Assembly: GCA_049724395.1 (NCBI GenBank)
Contig: JAUGWO010000075.1
Span: 1-64,000, forward strand
Source of the DNA: Spongospora subterranea f. sp. subterranea
Lineage: Eukaryota > Endomyxa: Phytomyxea > Phytomyxea > Plasmodiophorida
Length of the DNA stretch: 64,000 bases
Direction: 5' to 3'
Every line of letters starts with the position of its first letter. The stretch's first letter is position 1. Positions 38,001 through 53,391 of this stretch are shown here, one piece after another. The notes beneath the pieces were generated by a model. That model was not told the DNA's origin and searched no databases. It worked only from the letters and a program-made list of their open reading frames with translations. Made by a program: the position numbers and the translations under genes.

Positions 38001-39873
38001 GTCGAGCGGTCGGACTGGTTCTAGGTGGTGGTGGAGCGCGTGGACTATCTCATATGGGAACCATGCTGGTAATTCACTTTGTTCAGCGGTTATCATCACG
38101 TGTTTTGTCTGTTGAATGTGCTTTGCTGTAAACAATGGGATGTTTCGGGCATTTAAGCGCTTCAATTTTTGGTCTTTGCTAAGCGCATGGAATACGCAGG
38201 CGCTGCACGAATTACATGTCCCAGTGGATATAATCGGTGGAACCTCTCAAGGCGCCTTCATGGCTGGATTGTTCGCTATGCACGGCCAGATCGCCATGGA
38301 ACAAGAGGTTGCTGTTGTTTGTTTCAGTAATCACTACACCTTATTATGCCGCTCGATGATTAGGTTAAAAGATTCGCCGCTCGTATGGGCAACGTCATGG
38401 AACTGCTTAAAGATGCCACTTTTCCAATCATGTCGTATTTCTCCGGCAAAAAGGTATGTACCATGGGATGGGGAATAGTGCCCCGATTAACCCTTTTTTT
38501 GACGAAGTTTAGTGCTGCTATACATGATTTCTTCAGGGAAACAAGAATAGAGGTATTTGCATCGGCTCAATAGCGTCCAGCCCTTTACTGAGGTTGCTGT
38601 AGGATCTCTGGGTAAGAATTACATTTTGGCCGATATCATCTGAAATGGCACAGCTTGTTTGACCTGGGTGTGTTTGTTTTGCCATTCACTGGTTTGATAC
38701 TAGACCTCGTCAATCAAGTGGTCAACTGTGACCCTGTTTCCCTCGCTTAGTCTGACATATTGAACTATCAGATTCCGTATTTTTGTGTCACGACGAACCT
38801 GACTGAATCAGATATCAAGACTCATGTTTCCGGTATATGTATATTTCTTGTTCAAAAAACACATTGCCGATATCGTCTACCAGGTTTGCTTTGGACCGCG
38901 GTTCGGTCCAGTATGACTGTGATCGAATATTTGCCTCCGATGTATGTAGATGGTGCTATCCTAATTGAGTACGTCACTATTGCATTCAAGAACCCCGATC
39001 TTTCCGCTCATTTATATATGTAATTGTAGTGGGGGATATGTCGATAATCTGCCTGTAGATATCATGCGGGATAGGTTCAGCCCCAATATTGTGATCGGCG
39101 TTGACGTCGAGAACAAGGCCACCGCCTTCCGTAACATCCACGATTTTGGCAATTCGCTGTCGGGATGGTGGCTGTTATGGCTCAAGGTTAAAGATTATTT
39201 CATTTCTGCACTTGGGCAATGATCGATGGCTTTGCTTTCCGATTTGTTTTGTCCAAATGTTCTGGAATCAGCTTCGCAACGCCTTTGTTGACAGAAATTG
39301 ATATTGCGTTCAGATTGTGCGAATGTTCAATCCCTGGGCGAATCATCCCAAGGTGCCAAAATTTTCCGATATAGTTCTGGCCCTTAGCTACATCAACAAC
39401 TCACGCAACGTTCGCTCTTTTTTGAACGATAAGGTCTACACCTGAAACCATCCTCGTAGATTATTGTTAATATTCGTTTCCGGTTAGTTGGTCGACGTTT
39501 ACATCAGACCCGAGCTAGGATCGGTTTTACTTCTTGACTATCACAAATATGAGGAAATTCGAAATCTTGGCTTTCGACAGGCTCGTCTCATTGTAGGCAC
39601 GATGGGTGATAGAAAATCGCAGGTATTTCAGGTGTTTCAAATATGTGATGTCATCTTTGCCAAACAAAGATGGCGCCCCAGGCCACTCTAATTCTAGCTC
39701 TTCGTAGGTTGTTATCGGACGTGCGGGGCAGAGCTTTGTCAGATGTGATTGATCGCCAAATGCACAGCGATGCAGATTTGACTTCGCTGACATTAACACC
39801 AAAGGGCTCGATGCCCCGTCAACATTCGGTTCCGACCTTACTTGAAGCGGATATATTTATTCTGCAAAATTAG
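35043..39873 (+). CDS. NTE: Neuropathy target esterase-like lysophospholipase (PNPLA6/7 family)
   Basis: ER-anchored phospholipase that deacylates lysophosphatidylcholine. The protein runs from a membrane helix ([20 protein letters not shown]) through three cyclic-nucleotide-binding-like domains: [10 protein letters not shown] and [20 protein letters not shown] and [29 protein letters not shown] with [15 protein letters not shown] linker ([15 protein letters not shown]) follows, then the patatin domain with oxyanion loop [14 protein letters not shown], nucleophile elbow [10 protein letters not shown] and, after splicing across a 39-kb intron end, the catalytic Asp in [12 protein letters not shown]. 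Downstream [11 protein letters not shown] and [18 protein letters not shown] also match NTE. Many introns of about 50 nt. The 5' exon (before 35043) and the last splice before 39873 are not resolved. One frame shift near 35830, between TTKADNK and [10 protein letters not shown], may be an assembly indel. Confidence 0.88.
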
Positions 39874-40338
39874 AGGTCGTCTTTCGCTTAGTTTCTTTTT
39901 CTATTGTATAATATATAGAGTTTTCAAAGACAATACCTGTGTATTTTTGCAAATTAGGTCGTGAGGTCCTCGTATTCTTCACAATACGGGATTTAAAAAA
40001 GTCTCCACTACTCCTATTATGCATCATTCAACCTGTGCAAGCCGTTAAATCGGACGCCTCCTTCCATCTACAGCGACGGCGATACACATTATAATGGTGA
40101 ACCGGTTGTGATGTGTAAGTCAGCTGAGACGTCCATCAACAGTCAAACACAGTCCGGCCCCAAACAAAATCACTTCCAATGCCGTTACGTCGTACATTAC
40201 TACGTTGGTAAATGAGTCACAAAATCCTACATAAAATAACAATAATACTTGACTCACCACATCATTATTCAGTTGTTCTCTTAAGTTAACAGATCACTCC
40301 ATCTGTCCAATCCAAATTATTGGACACCTCATACAATC
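39874..40338. promoter_or_regulatory. Intergenic, presumed promoter of double-SET gene
   Basis: 465 bp between the NTE stop and the next ATG. AT-rich at its left end, no coding seen and no clear motif. The role is assumed from position only. Confidence 0.35.
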
Positions 40339-43300
40339 ATGCCCAACAAACCGATCCGATCTCGCCGTCCAGTTCTGAATCGCAGCTCCCCGTTACGAAC
40401 CGGTTCGGTGACGGCTGTCGTCATCATGTTCATATCGCTGTACCTGTTGTCACGAGAGCTATTCCCGACGCCCCGCTTCCATACGACGGTTGATATTGAC
40501 GCCCTGGTGCCGTCCTCTGTGCCCGCAATAGATCTAGAGATGCTCGCGGCCGCTCATCCTCATAACGCATCATTGCAGGCAGCGGTTCGGGTGACCCGTA
40601 TGGCGGCATTCCATAAATGGCTAGGTGTCAATGAGGGTGTCAGATTAAGTGCATCATCGGTCGACCATAAAGGAATATACAGTCGTCGTCGATTACAGTC
40701 CGGTCATGTCATTGCGCGTGTCCCTGTAACGCACATCCTGACTCTGCGAAACGTCCGTGAGTCCGTGGTGGGTCAGCGTCTGTCAAATATCGTTGGCCCC
40801 TCTCTGTCATTACATGCAGAATTCGGTACCTTTTTAGCATTGGAGCGCAAGAATGTTTCATCATTTTGGGCACCGTATCTACGCGTTCTGCCGCAATCGT
40901 TCGATTTCATGCCAGTTTTAGCCGACGAGGCCGCTCTGGTCGCCCTGAACGGTACGTCAGCTCGGCAGTTGGTGGCGCAACGTCGCAGTGAGATCGATGG
41001 AGAATTCAGCCGTATTCGGCTTGTATTCCCGGGCCTGGCCGCTGAGGAGTTTCATTGGGGGGTGTTATGCTCTATGACAAGAGCAGCAGGAATTCGTATT
41101 GATGATGGCACCACAACATCTGGTTTTGTCCCATTACTCAACGAATTTCGGTAAAACGACCACGACCTTTCCGCACGTGTTTTAATCCGGGGCATTGGCG
41201 ACACGTTTTCCCGACACGTTTTTGCCATTACTTTTTGTTGTGCCTTTTACGACACGTCAAGTGGATTTGTTTTATTGTCGTTATCTCCGTTGAACACTCA
41301 TTCAGTTGATTGTCTCTGTATTTTCTGAAAATATTGACTTTGATAATAATGTCTGTCTATTCAGTAATGGGGCAGGGCGCCAATCCAATGTTAAATCGAG
41401 ATTCCGCGATGGGTTCTACGTGATCAGCACGACCACGACTGTGAGTGCCGGTGACGAATTGACCAGGTATTACGGGGAACGCCCTGCCCAGATCTTCTAC
41501 AGCGACTATGGCGATGTACCGGCTGTCATCACATCATCCGATACGTTCAGGTTGGATTTCCCCCTGTTCAACTATTCGGTTCCGGCAATCTCTGACGCGG
41601 TCGGTTCCTGGCTTCGAACCTTTCTCCTGGGCTCTGATGTGAACTCCCGTTCCGGTAATTGGTTCTTTCACGTTGATTAGGATGTGGATTATGAAAGTTA
41701 TTGCCATAGTGAGGGACTGTATATCATTTCTGAGGGTTCGCCATGCATCTCCTGAAGAATGGCGCGATCTGATATCAACCCAGACGGATCTGTTGCACGC
41801 TCAGTTCATCAGCAGTGCCAATGAAGCTCGAGCCTGGAATGCATTCAAACTCGCGTTGCAAGAGAAAATCGAAAATCTACGCTGCGACGCGGGAAATCAA
41901 ACTGAAACGCCCGAAAACCGAGGGTTCTTCGTGGCGCAACGTCAAGCGCAACTGATGTGCGGTGTTGAAAAGCGGATAGCGCGATCGCTATTGTCGGCAA
42001 TCAATGAGGGTCCATTGCCCGGTAGTGAGAAGTCAGACATTACGGTTGAGGTTATTCCAGACACCGGCGATGCGTTCGTCGACGCCCGAAAATGGCTGAT
42101 CCAATCAGGCGCCGAACTCGACGCCGTCGATATCGTCCAGTACGACGGCGAGCACGGCTCATTCCGAGGGATGGAAGCCCGGCGATCCATCAAGAAGGAC
42201 AGCCCACTTATCACAGTACCATTGGCTGATTCGGTCACGTCCCTGTTGGCGGCCCGAGAATCGCTTGCCGGCAAGGAGGCCGCATCCAATAATATAACGC
42301 TGCAGGCGCACACCTTGATGGCGACATTCCTCATCGTCGAATCCAACAATCCGTCGTCGAAGTTTCGCTATTTTCAGAACATGTTCCCGGCGACGTTCGA
42401 TTCGTTGCCCATGTACTACCCTGACGAAGATATCGGCTTGTTGAATGGAACACGAGCCCTGACCATCCTGCGAACCAACAAAGCCGAACTGCGAACCGAT
42501 TACGAGCTCGTGTGCAAGGCCGCTCCTGAAACCGTCGCCTCATACAACATCACATTCGACAAGTATCGGCGAGCGCGTCATTCTGTCGATTCGCGTAATT
42601 TTCTGTTCAATCCTCGTGGTCAAGCGCGCCAACATATTATGGTCCCTTATGCCGATATGATGAATCATGGCCTCGAAGCCAATACCATTTGGAAATTCGC
42701 TACTGATTCCTGTACATTTATTGTAAGTCGACCATTGAATTGTGCTATGTGCTGTTCCATTTTTTCGCCGTCCGGTTCAAGAACAATTTTGTTTTCAGGT
42801 CGCCGCTAGTCGCGATATTGCCGTTGGTGAGACCATCATCACATCATATGGCGACAAATCCAATTCGGATCTGTTTATCGGATACGGTTTCACGTTGCCC
42901 AGAGAACCCACATGAGATGGCAACGCTGAGGTATGCGCGTTTGATAGTTTTGCCCTCACGACTCTAAACCGTTGCCGTCAATAGACTGAACAAGCACGTC
43001 ATGTGCACAGTTCACAAAATATTCGGGTCATCATTCACGTCGGCCTGTTTCACCAAGTTCCGTAAACACTTTGTTGACGAGGTCGCAGTGCTACGCGCGA
43101 TTATTGCTGGCGCCAAAGAAGGTCTGAGTCGGTTTGCTCAAACAATTGAGGAGGATGAGAAGCTGCTCGCTACAATGGGGCCGGTAAGCTGCCGAACGGC
43201 AGTAATGGCTGACCTGCGAGTATTGACTCAGGTTTAGGCCGACGAACGTCGACGGAACTGCATTGTGGTCAGGCTGGGCGAGAAGCGAGTGCTTCGGTTC

Positions 43301-43438
43301 TGGCAGGAAGCCGCTGAGATCCTGCTGCAAGTTCAGCTTGGAGGGATGAATCGTGCACAAATTCCAGCCGAGTTCGATACGTATTTCTGGGATTTGGAAT
43401 CCTCGGTCGATGGTCGATATGCAACCTCAGCCACGTAG
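40339..43438 (+). CDS. Tandem double-SET (LSMT/SETD3-type) protein with signal anchor
   Basis: Exons 40339-41150, 41365-41654, 41710-42722 (or starting 41698), 42799-42930, 42985-43183 and 43238-43438; introns of 214, 43-55, 76, 54 and 54 nt. Residues about 21-42 form a hydrophobic anchor after a basic start (RRPVLNRSSPLRTG), a type II topology like Golgi enzymes. SET unit 1: HKGIYSRRRL, VSSFWAPYLRVLP, FVPLLNEFR (the usual NH motif is lost) and DELTRYYGERP (Tyr kept), then an LSMT C-domain (VRHASPEEWRDLI). SET unit 2: SFRGMEARRSIKK, MVPYADMMNHG (NH intact), ETIITSYGDKSN and LGEKRVLRFW. Unit 2 looks catalytically complete, unit 1 perhaps not. At about 42903 one frame break separates TLPRE from NPHEMATL, probably an assembly indel. 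Joining the two units into one polypeptide rests on a good splice. Confidence 0.78.
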
Positions 43439-43643
43439 AGCCGTATTTCAATATCCCAAAGGGACGCTATTTGCGTTTATTAAATATCTATTTAAGTACC
43501 CAAACTTCGTTAATATCATGTTCAGTTGCCGTATTTGAATAGGACGTGGTTTAAGATCGTTTGATCAACCCATTTTCTTTAAAATTAACCGCTTTATAGC
43601 GTGATGTTTACTGAAATAGCAGAATGGAAGGGCATTTTACCAT

Positions 43644-46591
<2,948 letters not shown>

Positions 46592-47636
46592 TCTAAAGTG
46601 ATCTCAAGGGTCACTTGGTGTAACTTAACACGGGATTAACTGTGTAGTGTACAGTGTACGGAGAGATTAAGGGGGACGCACTCTATAGGCGGCCACTGGT
46701 GTACACTGGTGTAATGTAAATAGGGTCACGGTCGGGTGTGCTGGGGCCCAACCGATTTCTTTGATGGAAGAGGTGCATGGTAGACTGGTAGGGTGTGATA
46801 TTCCAACCCTCAACATTTGCTTGCTTCAAATGGCGCCACACCCGATGAGGCAGGGGACTCTTTCTCTTACTTGTGGCGGCGGGCACTTTGTTTTTGTCGT
46901 GATAGAAAATGATTGAAAGCGGTTTTGTATTGTAATGTAACCGATCAACATCACGGTCAAATTGACCCATTTTGATTGTTATTGACTGCAGCAATCGCCC
47001 CAGTTAAACCGGTACAGTAGCCAACCAAGGTGCCCATAACGACTGAACCAATAATGGCAAGCAAACAAAGTCTGTGTGATGAACAGCGAAAAGTATAGTT
47101 TTCTTAGTTCAGAAAGTTCGACAACGCCACAGTAGAAAGACGTGTGCCACAATCGTCTATTGATTCATATCACGTGGTAATCCCTAGCCTGAAACAGTGG
47201 TGGCAGTCCAAGATGGCGCATTCACAACATGAGTTATTCCTTGAGTATGATCTAGCAACATGATATCATGGGGATCAGCAGTACAATGTGGAATTGTTTG
47301 ATGCCACAACATGCTCCATATCCTTCACCCGTCGTTGACTCGCCTCACTGTATCCCGACAATGTGACGAAATTAGCGCCATTAAGGTGTGTCAATACTAC
47401 AGAGATCGCCCCAGTTCACCTCGCATTGCCCGGCGTTATGAAAACAGCTGGACCAACACATGGGGTATTAATTAATCTATAATTGGCCATTGTCGTTGGC
47501 CGGTAACAGATATATTCGGCGTTACGGAGTTGCGCGTTGGACCGTCATCATCTCAGCGTTGTCGGTCAGCGGTCGTTTCCTGTTTCACCAATCGCTCAAC
47601 AACACCACAGAATTTCCAATACAAAATTCGTGTGTC
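46592..47636. promoter_or_regulatory. Shared upstream region of EHHADH and THG1 genes
   Basis: 1045 bp between two divergent start codons. No coding seen. Short repeated gtgtac/gtacac words occur around 46640-46720. It is presumed to hold both promoters. Confidence 0.45.
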
Positions 47637-48686
47637 ATGGCGAAGTCGCGCTTTGAATATGTTCGATCGTTCGAAATCGCCGACTCATTGTTGAAGAACG
47701 CCTGGATTGTTGTCCGCATAGACGGGCGTTCATTTCACAGGTCTGCACACTCGTCTGGCGTATGAGTTCTGTAAACCCTCTCAATTTCAGACACTTATGT
47801 TTTATTACGATGTCCCGTATTGATTAGACCCTTCTGTCCACGCTGATCAGAACCGTTTCAGGTTCACGTCCGAGCACCAATTCCGAAAGCCCAATGACGA
47901 TCGAGGCCTGAACTTGATGAACAATTGCGCCATGGCCGTCATGCAGGACATGTCTGATATTGTGTTGGCCTATGGCCAATCCGATGAGTACTCGTTCATC
48001 ATCGACCGGAAATCGTCTCTGTATCGCCGTCGCTCGTCAAAGCTCATCTCCACGATCGTGTCGATGTTTTCGTCCAGGTTTGGCTAACTAATCAGTTCAC
48101 TTGCCTATTCTCATCAGCGCGTTCGCAACTCCATCAGTTATGTGATGAAGTGGTCGGAACATTTCGGGAACTACCCATTGAAGTTTGCGCCATGTTTCGA
48201 TGGGCGCGTGATCCTGTATCCAACCGATGACAATGTCAAGGTCGGTCTCTGAAATCTTAAACTGCATCGTGCTCAGCGTTGGAGGTGCTCATATTTCTGT
48301 GGTAGGATTATCTGAGATGGCGCCAGGCCGATTGCCATATTAACAACCTATATAATACAGCATTCTGGTCGTTGGTTCAGCAAGGCGGAAGGTCGAATAT
48401 CGAAGCGGAACAGGATCTTATGGGTAATCTTGTCCGTTCCACTTCAGTCGTCTATTTCTTCTGAGTCTTTACAACAGGCACCGATTCGTCAGACAAAAAC
48501 GAGTTATTGTTCAGCCGATTTGGCATTAACTACAATAACGAGCCGGCAATGCATCGCAAGGGGTCGGTCCTAGTACGTTATGATCCTGAACGCCCCGACA
48601 CCAAACGAACCAACCCGCAACTAACACACCTGGATCTAATCGGCAACGATTTCTGGTCCAAACTTTATCCAAATGTGATACGGTAA
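47637..48686 (+). CDS. THG1: tRNA-His guanylyltransferase THG1
   Basis: Adds the 5' G(-1) to tRNA-His, the identity element for histidyl-tRNA synthetase. Exons 47637-47740, 47862-48077, 48138-48240, 48306-48423 and 48478-48686; 249 residues. Visible: [27 protein letters not shown] (metal-binding Asp), [27 protein letters not shown] (second catalytic Asp-Glu), [23 protein letters not shown], and [17 protein letters not shown] with the HINNLYN signature intact. The third exon starts after a 60-nt intron (MFSSS-YVMKW), which reproduces the family spacing. The product is shorter at the C-terminus than the animal enzyme. It is divergent from EHHADH. Confidence 0.93.
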
Positions 48687-48780
48687 TACAATGGGCATTA
48701 GCAGAACCTGTTGGGGTGTTCCATGTAGATATTCGCCCATAAAGACCGTTTGAGGATCGTGTCGTCAATCGCCCTGACAA

Positions 48781-49753
48781 CTATAACTGTGCCCGCCCTG
48801 GCGCCTGTCCCAGTTTATTGGCCGTCATTCTGTTCGTATATCGATAGTTCATCCCCTCCCGCACCGCATCCCGACTCCCGACACTCTTCAGCCATCGTTG
48901 AACATGGTTGTACTCGCTCATCGCCAGGAACTCTGCCACATCCCCGCCGCTCTCCAGATGTTTTATGGGCGGGTATATCGCCATATCGGCAATTGTGTAT
49001 GAGTCGCCGGCCACGAATCGCTTCTCACTCATCCGCCGATCTAGCACGTCCAATATTCGTTTGGTTTCCATGGCGTATCGATCGATGGCATATCGAATCT
49101 TGACGGCCGCGTACTTGTAGAAATGCCAGAACGAGCCGAGCTGCGGTCCGATACCAATCTGCCAGAACAGCCAATTCATGCACTGTATGTGGTCATCGGG
49201 CGTATCGCCAAGGAACCGGTTCTCCCTTTGGGCCAGATACAGGAGGATCGACCCCGATTCGAACAGGCGTGCCGGCGGATGTGTGTTGTAATCGATCATG
49301 GCCGGGATCTTCCCGTTCGGGTTCAGACCGATAAACCCACTTGACAACTGATCGCCATGGAGAATATCAACGGCCCACGAATCGAATAACAGCCCCAATT
49401 CCGCCAATACTGAAAGGGCGACGTCAAAGATTTCATCGTGAGATCGAGCACCCGATTTACTGACAGATCGTGACCTTTTTTCCATTGGGCGTCGCGTTGG
49501 AAAATAGATGTAGTTCACGATTACCGCCAGGCAGATGCAATGTTGTTCGTGGGGCGGCGCTCGGTCGGTTCTCAATCGTGAGGCCGTGTTGAGATGGCGA
49601 AGGTGACCAGACCTTTGGCACTTGATACTCGGTTTGCGACTGGTTTTCACGACCCAATCCGCCATCAACGTTCGCCGTTCTGGAGAGGGCCGTTGTTGCC
49701 GTTCGCCCCATAATTGATTTGCCGACCAGTTTATGCAATTGAATGGTCATCAT
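48781..49753 (-). CDS. YghU-type glutathione S-transferase-like protein
   Basis: Exon 1 49753-49465 and exon 2 49409-48781 with a 54-nt intron; 305 residues. It follows bacterial YghU (nu-class GST, disulfide-bond oxidoreductase) closely: VPKVWSPSPS, GNRELHLFSNATPNGKKVTI, GDQLSSGFIGLNPNGKIPAM, PPARLFESGSILLYLA, MNWLFWQIGIGPQLG, HFYKYAAVKIRYAIDRY and VAGDSYTIADMAIYP. The Thr-Pro-Asn-Gly-Lys-Lys run marks the glutathione site. Upstream ATG codons reach 49861. The chosen start gives a basic N-terminus (HKLVGKSIMGRTATTALS) that could be a mitochondrial presequence. Such YghU-like genes in eukaryotes are usually thought to be bacterial in origin. It ends about 95 bp from the THG1 stop. Confidence 0.92.
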
Positions 49754-50157
49754 CGTATATTGGGCATTTGAGGTGCTTTTCCTAACATGATATTTATGCG
49801 CCAACCAATTGCCGCATCGGAGCTTAAACCAAGGATGATCTGGCGGCAAAACACATCTCAACCGATGAACACAGAAAATTCCCCCGTGACATTGATCGTC
49901 AGTTTTTCATGTCAAAATTAACTTTGTTAAAACTTGATAGAGGTGAGGCGGTGGAGAATTGTGTTTTAGAAATTGGTTTTGGGAACATTCAGTTGAGTAA
50001 CGAATTCCCGATGAAGGATCAACAGCGAATATGGCCATAATCACCAAAACCCAGCACCGGCAGTTATCCTAATAAACGATCTGGATATTTGCAATATGGG
50101 GGATAATGGGGAAATATCTTGATGGATTCCGCCAACTGTCCCTGGTAGTGGGTCGTG
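49754..50157. promoter_or_regulatory. Divergent promoter region (YghU-like / STPG2)
   Basis: About 400 bp (300 bp if the longer YghU start is used) between two genes reading away from each other. No motif was singled out. Confidence 0.4.
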
Positions 50158-52185
50158 ATGGCGTTTACAGCACGATCACCTAGATGGGCCGGGACCGATA
50201 GGAATACAGGGACATCAGATCGTGTTGGCCCTGGATCATATGATGCCCGACGACCGGGCCAATCTGACCACCACCGCGTTAACTTGGTCCCGTTCGGGTC
50301 TGGGGCCGTTCGCGAGACACTGCCGTTGGCAGAGGCGACGCCGGTTTCATATATCACCCCGTATTCGAATATTGACAGGTCCCCTTGTTCATGGAATGTG
50401 TTCAAGAGCTCGGCCCCTCGATTCTCATCTCAGATCGATGACGAGACCGCCGTTCGCCCATTGGGGATCAATCACACGCCATGGGCATCGCCCGACAAGA
50501 GATCCCTGGTGAAAAGGGTGACGGTTTCCACGCCCAGAATCGCCATTCCTTCCATTCCGAGAAAGACGTTTGGATATGTGATGGGCCCGGATGGCGCCCA
50601 AGTTAAAAGGGTTCCACCGCCAATGGAGATTGTCGAGCAAACCCCAGATCATCCGGTGATAAAGGCGCCGGATTTCGGTCGAGCGGCGGAGCGATTTCCG
50701 GAGACGGGAGCGACGGAACCGACGCCCGGTCCTGGTCATTATGATGTAATCGATAGTGAACGACAGGCGTATGATGGGGGGAAGATCAACCGCTTATCGG
50801 CGGCATTCTCCTTTATGGCCATGAAAGGAGGTCAACCGCCGCTTGTCAATAAGATGGGGCAATCACCAGGGCCAGGGTCGTACACCATACCGGATGGGTT
50901 TACCCGATTTAGACGAACATATCCACTGCAGTTTCAGGATTTCGGATCGAGAATCGGGTATGGTCGATTTTTACTGTTTGGATTGTTGTCGAGAGACACG
51001 AACAGGGTTTCGCGAATTGACAGAACTGAAATGCTTTAGAAAAGTTAAATGGACTTTGAAATGGTGTTTTCGATTGCTGATTGGGGAATATGAATTGGTG
51101 TAGACGGAATAGAGTTGGAGTAGTTGATGATAATCCAGGACCTGGATCATATGATATAGACCATAAACCCATCTATATACGGCTACGACCGCCCCCTGTA
51201 CCATTCAATACACGAGCGGAACGGCAGGTCAATCATCATACAGAACCGGGTCCTGGTCCTCAGGTTTGTGCCATTACAATATATCGACACTATATCTTGT
51301 CCAGGGTTCAACGACTCAAACCCGATTATAATGAAACTCCGTTCAACGAGAATGGCGCCAATTGGTTTTTTTGTAGAATTTGACGGCGAATGATGGCGTT
51401 GATGATTTGGGTAGATTGAATCTTCATTCCTCAGGAATATAATTTACCATCGTCGATAATTGTTCCTCGGAGACGAGCGCCGGTGCCGTTCTGTTCGTCG
51501 ACGACACGGTTCACCCAGGTCAAGCGTGAGACGACCCCGCCCCCCAGACTCGATCGCCAGCGATCCCGGCGACGTGGAATCCCGCCGCGTAAGGCGACGT
51601 TCAACAGGGCAACGGTTTCCAACAGAATTCCAGAGTCTGGTCCAGCACCCGGATCGTATGAGATTGATAAATGCACAACAGCGTTCAGAATCAAACGCTT
51701 CAAGGTTGACAGATTTCCAACAACAACACTTTCACTGTTTCGACATCGGTTTCTGCCAGATCGTTTGCTGTTTTACTGATTGATAGGTTTGGAAATAACC
51801 CGACCTGTTGTTGTGGCGATCTCCAGAACATCAAACTGTCGAATAGTTGAGCAACTAATACTGATATATTGTTTACTGTCGATCTGTTCAGGGCAAAGGA
51901 TATCAGTTCGCGAGTCGTTCCATTCGAACTCCAGCACAGGTCATCCAGAGCGTCAGAAAAGAGGTCGACGGGGCGGATCATCCCTCGCCGAGCCGATCGC
52001 CGGCAACCGCTAGACCGCCAGGCAACGGCTCAGCAGTTTTCATGTCACGAACGGATCGGTTCGATTCCGATGCGAATACCTACCGAATGCCTGGCCCGGG
52101 CCAGTACGAGGTTCGATCATCCATGATTCGACCGACGTTCAACGTGACGATCGACCCGAATTTCGACCCTATCTTGTCCAGATAG
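50158..52185 (+). CDS. STPG2: Sperm-tail PG-rich repeat protein (STPG2-like)
   Basis: An axonemal or ciliary protein of the SHIPPO/STPG group, several of which are microtubule inner proteins. The first exon runs from ATG 50158 to about 50956. Further exons lie near 51100-51262, 51430-51700, 51880-52000 and to the stop at 52185. PG-rich repeats occur along the whole length: VGPGSYDARRP, PTPGPGHYDVID, QSPGPGSYTIPDGF, NPGPGSYDID, SGPAPGSYEID and MPGPGQYEVRSS. The C-terminal SSMIRPTFNVTI matches the STPG2 end (TFNVTL in animals). Exact splice sites of the central exons were not fixed. It is the best evidence in the window for a flagellated cell. Confidence 0.85.
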
Positions 52186-52472
52186 GAGGTTTCTCGCCGA
52201 TTACACCCTCCATTCAAGTCGTTAAATCATGACGTGGCAAATTAATACAGCGATATGCTGTTAAGTTATAACAGACCCTGTCTGAGTTATAGAGAAGAGG
52301 ATTGAAATGTTCCAAACATTAATATTCCGATTGTGGTTTTTTGGAATGGTTAATGAACAATTAATTTAACCTCAAATGTCAATGTGGTTAAGGAGCCCTG
52401 TTCCTCTTCCATCCTCATCACTTTTCTCGTTAATCCATCCAGTGTTGTAAAGGAGTCAACGACCTGAAGGAG

Positions 52473-53040
52473 TCAGAGTTGCTGACAAATGCTAAACAAA
52501 CCGGGTTTTTTAAGCTCTGTACACCCCCGATTATAACCGGCATTGACATTGTTTTGATTTTCTAGCTTGTATAACGGCTGGGAGTTGATTTGAATTACAA
52601 CATAAATTTTCACTGGATGATCCAGGTATTTGAATCCGAACACGTTCTTTGGCCCTTGCACAGGCATCTAAAGCAACTACATTCATCATACTGCACTCTT
52701 CATACATCATCAGACTGCATTGACGAAGATCTCTGCCCGGTTCAGTCAAAGGCTATAGATAGCATTTGATATCGAAATCAGTATTCCCTGGCCGTAGTTG
52801 ATGGACTTTCAAAACGTAATGGCATTTGTTGGTGCCAGGTTTGGACATGCCATATTGGTTGGAGCGCAGCAAATGACCTTCCATTCCATGCCTTGTACAT
52901 GTATCCTTCAAAATTCGTTGAAAATACGTTTTTCCACTTCCAAGTTTTCCTTCAATGTGAAGAATTAGCGGAATTCCTGAATTGGAGATAATCAAGCGCA
53001 ATATGAACTCCATTTCTATCATTTGCGGTTGTGATGCCAC
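52473..53040 (-). mobile_element. Decayed PIF1-like helicase fragment (Helitron-type?)
   Basis: On the minus strand, three frames carry pieces of a PIF1-family helicase in the right order: a Walker A (HIEGKLGSGKTYFQRIL, 52950s), a Walker B-like block (CSLMMYEECSMM, 52700s), and a later block (HPVKIYVVIQINSQPLYKLE, 52600s). The reading frame changes between blocks and the C-terminal helicase motifs are absent. A Rep domain or Helitron ends were not seen, so host PIF1 pseudogene or Helitron remnant remain equal options. Confidence 0.45.
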
Positions 53041-53337
53041 GCAATGGTTTTGTGAGGCAAGGAAAACAGTCCAAACTCAACCAAAGAGCGAGCTGATGAT
53101 TTTTCACGTCAATTGCATTAGGGAATTAGGCCAGTGAAATAGGCCAGTTTTGTCAGTGAAATCACAGCTCATACACCAGATATTGATTGAATTGAGTGCC
53201 CCCCCCCTTGGGCGATAAAACTGCGGCCAGTGAATCAGGCCAGTCCCTACACACGTGCTGTGCTGTAGTTCCGATTATCGTTACAACAGACTGCACATTA
53301 AACACCGCTTCAATTGGTCTCTTCTTCTCCCTCTCTT

Positions 53338-53391
<54 letters not shown>

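Noticed and set aside
48078-48095. 18-nt intron in THG1
   Set aside because: A 60-nt intron to 48137 gives the conserved family spacing (MFSS-SYVMKW), so no ultra-short intron is needed.
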